Below, in pieces: positions 1 to 5,816 of a stretch of DNA of 10,594 bases. How positions within the stretch are numbered: position 1 is the first letter of the stretch; every line of letters begins with the position of its first letter. The notes below the pieces were generated by a model. The model searched no databases and was not told the origin of the DNA. It saw only the letters and a program-made list of their open reading frames with translations. Source of the DNA: Ilyomonas sp964658445 (lineage in GTDB: Bacteria; Bacteroidota; Bacteroidia; Chitinophagales; Chitinophagaceae); the NCBI GenBank assembly GCA_964658445.1, contig CAZZZH010000160.1, positions 1 through 10,594 on the forward strand, in the 5' to 3' direction. The position numbers and the translations under genes are program-made.

Positions 1-9
1 TATATTATT

Positions 10-378
10 ATGGCACAACCAAAAAGATATTACCAACCAACAAAAGCAACACCGGGCACACCGGCAACATCGCCTGCCGTAAAATCGACGACAGGTGCAC
101 CGGTTCCGAACACAAACAAGAAAACCTTACTGGTAAAACAGCCACTCTCGTCGTTGTTCACGAAAGACAATTATGTGTGGATGGGTATCGGTGCCGCCGT
201 CGTTATTCTTGGAATGTTGCTGATGATGGGCGGAAAAAATACGAACCCCAATACGTTCGATTACAACGTTGTTTACAGCACTACGCGCATCACTATTGCA
301 CCCATTTTAATCTTGGCGGGGTTGATGATAGAAGTGTATGCGATTTTCAAAAACCCGAAGCCAGCCGTAAGCCAATAA
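10..378 (+). CDS. DUF3098 family small membrane protein
   Basis: This is a 122-residue protein with a polar, Pro/Thr-rich N-terminal tail (about residues 1-45) and two hydrophobic segments, at about 55-74 (ends LLMMGG) and 92-113 (starts TRITIAPIL). The pattern of FTKDNY before the first helix, MMGG after it and a TRITIAP-type start of the second helix matches the DUF3098 family of Bacteroidota inner-membrane proteins. No biochemical role is known for the family. From general knowledge of Bacteroidota gene order, it often lies near ftsX and an undecaprenyl-diphosphatase gene, so the cell-division/envelope region may lie just upstream, outside the window; this is inference. The ATG at 10 gives the usual family length and no other start is better. 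A strong terminator follows directly, so this is probably the last gene of its transcript. Confidence 0.85.
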   Translation: MAQPKRYYQPTKATPGTPATSPAVKSTTGAPVPNTNKKTLLVKQPLSSLFTKDNYVWMGIGAAVVILGMLLMMGGKNTNPNTFDYNVVYSTTRITIAPILILAGLMIEVYAIFKNPKPAVSQ

Positions 379-400
379 ACTTGTTTTAGATAATTGCAGT

Positions 401-440
401 AAAAGAGCCGGTCTTATCAACAGTAAGACCGGCTCTTTTT
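401..440 (+). terminator. Strong intrinsic terminator after the DUF3098 gene
   Basis: A perfect 16-bp inverted repeat (401-416 against 424-439) encloses a 7-nt loop. The stem core is GAGCCGGTCTTA and the right arm runs into a T-tract (436-440), followed after one G by four more Ts. The left arm begins with four As, so the hairpin also has a T-tract on the minus strand and could work in both directions. It lies 22 bp after the stop codon at 378, the expected place for factor-independent termination. Confidence 0.92.
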
Positions 441-602
441 GTTTTGGTGTAATAAAACAAACAACACTTCTTCTTTAGCATTGCCAGCGTCTGGTGTTAC
501 CGACTTCCCGGCGCGATTGATTGATATTGGAATGAATATATTTTGGATTCCGGACGATTATACATTGACTTCACAAATGTGATGTAAGAAAAACGGGTGA
601 GC

Positions 603-642
603 AATTAATATGAGCTTAAAACAGCTTAAATTTTAATTAATA
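603..642. repeat. Nested short direct repeats (A-B-B-A order)
   Basis: AATTAATA occurs at 603-610 and again at 635-642. Between them AGCTTAAA occurs at 613-620 and 623-630, exactly 10 bp apart (one helical turn). Helically phased direct repeats upstream of a promoter can be a regulator binding site, but the sequence is AT-rich and the units are short, so chance is a serious alternative. Confidence 0.35.
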
Positions 643-732
643 GAAAAGCCTTCCCCTTGTTAATCTGCATTCGTTTCAGTTGACAATTCTTACTCTCCTT
701 CTTCACCGTTCTCGGTTCATTTCCTACAGCCG

Positions 733-740
733 TATATTTG
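733..740 (+). promoter_or_regulatory. Bacteroidota-type -7 element for the GH172 gene
   Basis: TATATTTG matches the Bacteroidota -7 consensus TAnnTTTG exactly and ends 22 bp before the ATG at 763, implying a short leader of roughly 15-20 nt. No good TTTG/TTG -33 element is seen 19-21 bp upstream, so the call rests on the -7 box and its position. Confidence 0.55.
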
Positions 741-762
741 TTTTACTTCAATTGCTCTAATT

Positions 763-1923
763 ATGAAAACAGCATGGCTTGTTATTATCTGCCTTCTTTT
801 CCTAACTCCTGCTTTTGCCCAACTGCCTTTCAACGGTGTAGACAATACGCTGGGCAGCCTTTACCGTCTTAGCAATGCCAAAAGCCGTTCGATTTCACCC
901 GAAAATTTTGGGGGAGAAAAAGGCAAAGGCGGTGCAGCGACAACAGGTACTGGCGCCAGCGCATCGCGCGAATTGGGTCAAACCTGGAAGGTAAGCCCGA
1001 GTGTGGTAATTAAAAAGAAAACCACGTTTACCATCGCTGATATTGACGGCTCGGGCGCCATACAGCATATCTGGATGACGCCCACCGGCAATTGGCGTTT
1101 CTCTATCATACGCATGTATTGGGATGATGAAAAAGAACCGTCGGTTGAATGCCCGGTCGGCGATTTTTTTTGTATGGGCTGGATGAAGTATTCGCCCTTG
1201 CAATCGCTGGCAGTAGCCGTCAATCCTGGCAGTGCGTTTAATTGTTACTGGACGATGCCATTTCGCAAACATTGCCGCATCACCATGGAAAATATAGATG
1301 ATGAAGACATGGTGTTGTATTATCAAGTTGATTACACCTTAACAACGGTACCGGATGATGCCGCTTATTTTCATGCACAGTTCAGAAGAGTAAATCCATT
1401 GCCTTGTAAAACCGATTATGTAATTGTAGATAGTCTTCAAGGGAAGGGACAATATGTGGGCACCTACCTCGCATACGGTGCAAACAGCAATGGATGGTGG
1501 GGCGAAGGCGAGATCAAGTTTTTTATGGATGGCGACACAAAATTTCCAACCATTTGTGGCACAGGAACGGAAGATTATTTCTGTGGCTCGTATGATTTTG
1601 ATACACAAAAGAAAAACGCCGCCGGCGTTGAAACCAGCGACTATACTGAGTTTTGCAGCCCTTACAGTGGTTTGCCGCAAGTCATTCGCGGTGATGGACA
1701 TTACAGCTCGCAGCAGCGTTTCGGTTTGTATCGCTGGCACATTACCGACCCCATTCGTTTCGATAAAAATTTAAAAGTGACTATACAGGCTTTGGGCTGG
1801 CGAAGTGGCGGCCGATATCTGCCATTGAAAGATGATATTGCCTCGGTGGCATATTGGTACCAAACCGAGCCACATGCACCGTTTCCAAAGCTGCCGACGA
1901 AAGATGAGCTGGAAGTAAATTAG
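763..1923 (+). CDS. Secreted DUF2961 / GH172 family glycoside hydrolase
   Basis: This 386-residue protein has a clear type I signal peptide: MKTA, a hydrophobic core to about residue 16, and AFA just before Gln20. The mature protein is probably periplasmic or extracellular. It matches the DUF2961 family, now GH172, which includes alpha-fructofuranosidase/difructose-anhydride-processing and exo-alpha-arabinofuranosidase enzymes. Family-like features are the SxSPENFGGEKG region near 43-53, GAIQHIWMT near 98-106, and the block from GWWGEGEIKF (244-253) to GTGTEDYF (266-273). Glu250 and Glu270 in that block are the likely catalytic pair, judging from the two glutamates about 20 residues apart in characterised GH172 enzymes. 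Length fits a single-domain, full-length enzyme. No SusC/SusD pair, transporter or second glycosidase lies next to it, so the substrate cannot be read from context. The family assignment is firm; the substrate is unknown. Confidence 0.9.
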   Translation: MKTAWLVIICLLFLTPAFAQLPFNGVDNTLGSLYRLSNAKSRSISPENFGGEKGKGGAATTGTGASASRELGQTWKVSPSVVIKKKTTFTIADIDGSGAIQHIWMTPTGNWRFSIIRMYWDDEKEPSVECPVGDFFCMGWMKYSPLQSLAVAVNPGSAFNCYWTMPFRKHCRITMENIDDEDMVLYYQVDYTLTTVPDDAAYFHAQFRRVNPLPCKTDYVIVDSLQGKGQYVGTYLAYGANSNGWWGEGEIKFFMDGDTKFPTICGTGTEDYFCGSYDFDTQKKNAAGVETSDYTEFCSPYSGLPQVIRGDGHYSSQQRFGLYRWHITDPIRFDKNLKVTIQALGWRSGGRYLPLKDDIASVAYWYQTEPHAPFPKLPTKDELEVN

Positions 1924-1934
1924 ATTCGGTTTAT

Positions 1935-2651
1935 TTACCGTTTTCCATATTCTAAAAAGTGTTGAATCGGCAGGAATTCGCCATCGTACACAAGCACAAA
2001 GCCATTTGCTGACAGCTCTTTGTTGTCCTGTACTACAGTGGTTTTGTGTAAAGCTTTTATTGGCACTGATGCATCTTCACCGCGGTATTCGATCAGTAAT
2101 AATTTACCATCTTTCTTCAATGCTTTGCGTAGCGATTGCAACATCTCGTGAGGGTAGGCCAGTTCGTGATATACATCTACTAAAATAGCTAAATCAACAG
2201 AGCCATCGGGAAGGTTGCAACTGCTGTCACTGCTTTTTACTACTTCTACATTGTTTGCCTTCAGCTCTTGCTTTTTATTGTTTAATAAGGTCAGCATTTC
2301 ATCTTGAATGTCTACGGCATATACTTTTCCCTGCGGCACTAATTTAGCCATTCGAAAGGTATAATAACCTGAGCCCGCTCCAATATCTGCTACCACTTCG
2401 TTTGGTGTTAACCTCATATTCTGTATGGCAAGTTCTGTGTTTTCTTCTTTTTGTCGCTCGTCGCGTTCCAACCATGCAGCGCCTGATGCGCCCATTACGT
2501 CGGCAATCTCTCTTCCCATATACCATTTGCCGATGCCGTCCGGCGAGCCATTTTTATAAACATAAACAGAAGCTAAACCTTTGTGTGGCTGCGATTGACA
2601 ATTAGTAAACCAAAGCGATACACAGACTAATAAGAGAAGTATATTTTTCAT
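1935..2651 (-). CDS. Exported (putative lipoprotein) class I SAM-dependent methyltransferase
   Basis: From the ATG at 2651 the product is 238 residues. Residues 1-17 form a hydrophobic export signal ending FTN-Cys18-QSQ, which resembles a loose Bacteroidota lipobox (Asn at -1 is unusual). A class I Rossmann methyltransferase follows: GxGxG motif I in ADIGAGSG (88-95), the acidic ribose-binding residue Asp114 in AVDIQ, and motif IV around LVDVYHEL (157-164). The upstream motif WYMGREIADVMG (43-54) with AAWLERDER (58-66) is typical of a related group of exported-looking methyltransferases. An in-frame ATG at 2720 would bury the signal behind 23 extra residues, and a weak promoter-like pair (ATTG, 21 bp, TATCTTGT; minus strand, 2669-2701) lies downstream of it, so I prefer 2651. 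Substrate unknown. The gene is divergent from msrA and convergent with the GH172 gene. Confidence 0.83.
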   Translation of the reverse strand: MKNILLLLVCVSLWFTNCQSQPHKGLASVYVYKNGSPDGIGKWYMGREIADVMGASGAAWLERDERQKEENTELAIQNMRLTPNEVVADIGAGSGYYTFRMAKLVPQGKVYAVDIQDEMLTLLNNKKQELKANNVEVVKSSDSSCNLPDGSVDLAILVDVYHELAYPHEMLQSLRKALKKDGKLLLIEYRGEDASVPIKALHKTTVVQDNKELSANGFVLVYDGEFLPIQHFLEYGKR

Positions 2652-2768
2652 AAATATGGTTTGACAAAACAAGATACATGCCGCCACTTTTGTGATACAA
2701 TTGGTGCTTTTCCTTAACATCCCTCTGACAAGTGTTTTCGTAATTTTACAGGCTCAATTCAGCACAGT

Positions 2769-3425
2769 ATGAAGACACAGTGTATCTTATTTTTTGTATC
2801 CGTTTCTTTGATGCTTACCACTATTGCCTGCGGGCAAAATAAAGTTCCTGCCAACGTATCTCATCTATCTTCAAAAGACCTTTCCAAATATAGTGTGGCT
2901 ACGTTTGCGGCGGGTTGCTTCTGGCACGAGGAAGCTTTGTTTGAAAGTATTAAAGGTGTAAAGGAAGCGGTATCCGGCTATGCTGGTGGAACAGCAAAAA
3001 ATCCGTCTTACGAAATGGTGGAAACCGGCAATACCGGCCATGCTGAAACTGTGAATGTGTATTATGATTCAACCCAGATTTCTTTCCCCGATCTACTCAA
3101 AGTTTATTTTGCAGGGCAAGACCCCACGCAAGTGAATGGGCAGGGACCTGATGAAGGCACGCAGTACCGTTCCATCGCTTTTTACAGAAATAATAAAGAG
3201 AAGGCCGAAATAGAAGATTATATCAAAGCCATTCAGCCCAAATACAAGGAACCGATAGCCGCGCAGGTAATGCCGTTTACTAAGTTTTGGGAAGCCGAAA
3301 ACTATCATCAAAACTATATCGAAAATAATCCAACGGGTGGTTATGTACAGCATGTCAGCATTCCCGAAATTGTAGCTTTCCAAAAAGCTTATCCTGCTAT
3401 GGTAAAGCCGGATCATAAATACTGA
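2769..3425 (+). CDS. msrA: Peptide-methionine (S)-S-oxide reductase MsrA, predicted lipoprotein
   Basis: MsrA reduces the S epimer of methionine sulfoxide in proteins or free methionine. This 218-residue protein has the active-site motif GCFW (49-52, nucleophile Cys50), the GYAGG segment after it, and the signature DPTQVNGQGPDEGTQYRS (positions about 117-134). The N-terminus is a lipoprotein-type signal with Cys21 after TTIA, so it is probably anchored in the periplasm or outer membrane, where it would repair oxidised envelope proteins. Apart from Cys5 and Cys21 in the signal, Cys50 is the only cysteine, so there is no C-terminal resolving cysteine and the enzyme would be a one-Cys type needing an external thiol partner. 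No MsrB is fused or adjacent. The start at 2769 gives a normal signal. A -7-like TAATTTTA at 2741-2748 (one mismatch) lies upstream with no clear -33 box. Confidence 0.95.
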   Translation: MKTQCILFFVSVSLMLTTIACGQNKVPANVSHLSSKDLSKYSVATFAAGCFWHEEALFESIKGVKEAVSGYAGGTAKNPSYEMVETGNTGHAETVNVYYDSTQISFPDLLKVYFAGQDPTQVNGQGPDEGTQYRSIAFYRNNKEKAEIEDYIKAIQPKYKEPIAAQVMPFTKFWEAENYHQNYIENNPTGGYVQHVSIPEIVAFQKAYPAMVKPDHKY

Positions 3426-3489
3426 ACAGCGATCAGCAACTGGTTTCGAGTCAATGTAAGGAAGACAAGATTTATATGGAACTCCCGTT

Positions 3490-3506
3490 ATTGATTTTCA
3501 ATCAAT
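3490..3506. repeat. Small AT-rich inverted repeat between msrA and the convergent gene
   Basis: A 7-bp perfect inverted repeat, ATTGATT-TTC-AATCAAT, lies between the msrA stop (3425) and the stop of the opposing gene (3534). The stem is almost all A-T and no T-tract follows on either strand, so terminator function is uncertain. It is the only hairpin I see in this 108-bp convergent gap. Confidence 0.3.
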
Positions 3507-3533
3507 CTCTCTTCAGCTTCCGGCTAATCGATT

Positions 3534-3959
3534 TTACTTATTTACTGCATCCCAGACGGCGTTCGGCACTTCTATTTCATAATGAAAATCGCCACGCAAT
3601 GCTTTCAGTGCATATTTTTCTTTGTCAATGTCGGCGCGGGTTCTAAAGCCGTTTTGGCGCAGCAAAGCCGTACCAAACCGAAAGCCTTTTATTGCCTGAA
3701 CCGATTGGGCAACGGTTACCAGCAAAGGCAGCAACAACCATTTTTTCTTTCGCGTAATGATGTTTAGCAACACACCGGCACTTACACTCGCAGCATCGTA
3801 TAAAGCAAAAATTTGCTCAATACTCGTTTCCGCTTCCAATTGCCGCAGACGGTTTTCTATATGACTTTTATTGTGGTAATAATGGTTGATGTTTTCCTGC
3901 GTATAAACGTCAATAGTGTTACTATTTTCCAGTGCAATCCTTTCTTCCGATGTGCTCAT
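3534..3959 (-). CDS. Small two-helix membrane protein, YgaP/DUF2892-like
   Basis: The product is 141 residues. An acidic, Asn-rich N-terminus (1-30) is followed by a helical segment HIENRLRQLEAET (33-45). Two hydrophobic helices come next, about 52-69 and 73-90, separated by the basic turn TRKKK, then a conserved-looking tail with FRTRADIDKEKYALKALRGDF (105-125). The order IExRLRxL, two helices, RTxxxIDxEkYALKALRGDF recalls a widespread family of small bacterial membrane proteins with a YgaP/DUF2892-type helix pair; its function is unknown to me. The ATG at 3959 is the only sensible start. The gene stands alone: it converges on msrA and is divergent from arcA across an AT-rich gap. The coding call is firmer than the family call. 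Confidence 0.7.
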   Translation of the reverse strand: MSTSEERIALENSNTIDVYTQENINHYYHNKSHIENRLRQLEAETSIEQIFALYDAASVSAGVLLNIITRKKKWLLLPLLVTVAQSVQAIKGFRFGTALLRQNGFRTRADIDKEKYALKALRGDFHYEIEVPNAVWDAVNK

Positions 3960-4305
3960 AAATGATGTTTACAACACATAGTTCACAATTCATACCAAGC
4001 GTTCATTTACTTTACAAACACAAGCATTATCATCTTATCTCTTTACTTAAACCGAAATCAATACAAAATAAAAAAAAGATTTTTTGAAACAAACTGAAGC
4101 ACTCCGATTGACCATTGTTGCAATCATAGATTTGTTGTTCTTTTCTTTTATGTAAAGAAAAAGAAGAATACTTGTACACCTCGTCTGCTATGTATGTTTA
4201 ATGCAGCACAGCAGCTTTGTAAAAGTCTGCTTCTTCCGGTTGTAATTTCATCATCAAACAAACAGGTAATAAATTTTCACTTCTTTTGCAACCACAATTG
4301 TTTTC
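3960..4305. other. AT-rich divergent intergenic region
   Basis: These 346 bases separate the minus-strand small membrane protein gene from arcA and must hold both promoters. There is no convincing reading frame or structured RNA. A run of eight As then GA then six Ts (4070-4085) is likely curved or flexible DNA. An imperfect, bulged inverted repeat of TTCTTTTC and GAAAAAGAA lies around 4138-4165. A weak promoter candidate for arcA is at 4246-4277. I see nothing else I can identify. Confidence 0.55.
4246..4277 (+). promoter_or_regulatory. Possible arcA-ctlX promoter
   Basis: TTTC (4246-4249), a 20-bp spacer and TAAATTTT (4270-4277) each differ by one base from the Bacteroidota TTTG and TAnnTTTG elements. 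They lie 28 bp before the arcA ATG. Both boxes are imperfect in an AT-rich region, and TTCTTTTG at 4281-4288 is a competing -7-like match without a -33 partner. Confidence 0.3.
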
Positions 4306-5811
4306 ATGGTTTTAGAGAATACAATCGGCGTTAGTTCGGAAATCGGTACGCTGCAGCGCATCATTATACACAGCCCCGATGGTGGCATCGGCAAGATCGT
4401 TCCCAGTAAATTTAAAGACTGGCTCTACGATGATACTGTGTATTTAAAACAAATGCGCAAAGAATATAACGATTATGTAAAGCTTCTCTTATACTTTTTA
4501 GACCCGGCTAAAATAGAAGAGATCAATGCCTGTTCTACCCTTCAGAGCGGCGATGAACAGCTCGATTGTTTCAAGCCGGGTCATACTGCTTACTTCAACA
4601 GCGATAAAGTATTGGACGTAGAATTTTTGCTTGCAAAAGTGTTGAAGAATTCTCATCTGCGCGATAAAATTATAGCCGCAGTCTGCGCCACCGAAGGCTG
4701 TAGCTATGCCGTAGAAAAAGAGATGTGCAACATCACCAACGTACATCAGCTTGCCAAATTATTAATTACCGGTACTCTGCCCGAAAGCCGAAAGCGTGGT
4801 GTGCAATTTATTTTTCAGCCACTGCCTAACCTCATTTTTACCAGGGATATCAGCATTGTTATCAACGACCATATTTTACTTAGCAAAGCCGCTACTGAAG
4901 CGCGCGAAAGAGAGTCGCTGCTCATGCGGTACATCGTCTTTCATGAGCTGCTGACAGAGCAGCATGACCATGTGATCGAGATCAATGAATCGAGTGATTT
5001 TTTCCTGCTTGACGAAGTGCATCAACACGAACGCAAGACCTCTCTTGAAGGTGGCGATATTATGATGATTGCACCCAATCATCTATTGGTAGGATGTAGT
5101 GAAAGAACTACGGTGAGCGCCATCAATAAAATCATTCATGCCGTATTGAAACGTAATACCGGTATTGAAAAAATATCAGTAGTTAAAATCCCCAGCCAGC
5201 GCGCCATCATGCACATCGATACAGTGTTTACACACGTGCGCAAGGATGTATGGGTTCTCTTCGGTCGCTTCAGCGAAGAGCTGATACACGAGCGAAACCA
5301 GCGTAAATTTTCGTATTACAGCGATATGGCTTACAGCGATGAAACCTTTGAAGGCGTTGAAATTTTTCGTTTTTATAAAGCCAAGAATGAAGCCTACAAT
5401 CCGGCTGCCGATTACCGGCAAGATGTAGTGTTTAAAGGATTGGAAGACCTGCTTCGCAACATCAGCATTAAAGACTTTGGCGTGCTTGAGAATGAAGTAA
5501 AGATCATCTACAGCGGCAATAATATTTTTCCGTACGATGAGCGCGAGCAATGGACAGATTCTTGTAATTTACTTGCCCTAAAAGATGGCGTTGCTATAGC
5601 CTACGACCGCAATGAAGAAACACTAAATGCTTTTAGAGAAAATGGCTTTACAGTTATCAAAACTAGCGACTTGTTTCGCATGTTTGAAAGCAAAGAACTA
5701 ACACCAGACAATATTAAAAACACCATTATCATTTTACCCAGCAATGAGCTGTCGCGTGCCCGCGGTGGCGCACACTGCATGAGCCTTCCCCTACTTAGAA
5801 AACCTCTGTAA
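4306..5811 (+). CDS. arcA: Arginine deiminase, long form (pentein fold)
   Basis: This enzyme is predicted to hydrolyse L-arginine to L-citrulline and ammonia in the cytoplasm. All catalytic landmarks of arginine deiminases are present: FTRD with Asp181, LEGGD with Glu248, MHID with His303 and Asp305, and the C-terminal GGAHCMSLP with nucleophile Cys491. The N-terminus (SSEIGTLQRIIIHSP, then LYDDTVY) is also typical. At 501 residues it is longer than the roughly 410-420 of classical ArcA. Measured against Pseudomonas ADI (Asp166, Glu224, His278, Cys406), the His-to-Cys interval is about 60 residues longer, so the extra material lies mainly in the C-terminal half, with a smaller gain between Asp181 and Glu248. 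The stop codon is followed by a second in-frame TAA (5812-5814). ctlX begins 5 bp after the first stop, indicating one transcript. No arcB, arcC or ArcD antiporter gene is nearby, unlike the classical ADI operon. Related amidinotransferase-type chemistry cannot be excluded, but GGxHCMxxP favours deiminase. Confidence 0.85.
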   Translation: MVLENTIGVSSEIGTLQRIIIHSPDGGIGKIVPSKFKDWLYDDTVYLKQMRKEYNDYVKLLLYFLDPAKIEEINACSTLQSGDEQLDCFKPGHTAYFNSDKVLDVEFLLAKVLKNSHLRDKIIAAVCATEGCSYAVEKEMCNITNVHQLAKLLITGTLPESRKRGVQFIFQPLPNLIFTRDISIVINDHILLSKAATEARERESLLMRYIVFHELLTEQHDHVIEINESSDFFLLDEVHQHERKTSLEGGDIMMIAPNHLLVGCSERTTVSAINKIIHAVLKRNTGIEKISVVKIPSQRAIMHIDTVFTHVRKDVWVLFGRFSEELIHERNQRKFSYYSDMAYSDETFEGVEIFRFYKAKNEAYNPAADYRQDVVFKGLEDLLRNISIKDFGVLENEVKIIYSGNNIFPYDEREQWTDSCNLLALKDGVAIAYDRNEETLNAFRENGFTVIKTSDLFRMFESKELTPDNIKNTIIILPSNELSRARGGAHCMSLPLLRKPL

Positions 5812-5816
5812 TAAGT

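Larger units (their letters stand above)
441..762. other. Intergenic stretch, no gene recognised
   Basis: No reading frame of convincing length or composition and no RNA gene is visible in these roughly 320 bases. The first part (about 480-530) is richer in G+C, and the part from 600 on is AT-rich. It contains an ordered set of short repeats at 603-642 (listed separately), a small inverted repeat TCACA-AA-TGTGA at 571-582, and the probable promoter of the downstream glycoside hydrolase at 733-740. The rest shows nothing I can name. Confidence 0.6.

Noticed and set aside
571..582. Inverted repeat TCACA-AA-TGTGA resembling CRP half-sites
   Set aside because: The half-sites are in the reverse order and spacing of a CRP site (TGTGA-N6-TCACA), and it lies far from the promoter.
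895..1326. Long open frame on the minus strand inside the GH172 gene
   Set aside because: The translation is Arg/His/Cys-rich without domain features and lies wholly inside a well-supported gene; similar antisense frames inside arcA, ctlX and the acylase were dropped for the same reason.
1927..1944. Hairpin CGGT-6-ACCG followed by TTTT between convergent stop codons
   Set aside because: A four-base stem is too weak to call a terminator, although its position between two convergent genes is suggestive.
2652..2720. N-terminal extension of the exported methyltransferase from an ATG at 2720
   Set aside because: It would bury the export signal behind 23 residues; the ATG at 2651 gives a normal signal.
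4070..4085. A8-GA-T6 tract as a possible terminator
   Set aside because: There is no room for a loop and no GC stem; it is better seen as an A/T tract in a promoter region.
4138..4165. Purine/pyrimidine inverted repeat around TTCTTTTC and GAAAAAGAA
   Set aside because: Pairing needs bulges and a two-base loop, and the composition alone makes such matches common here.
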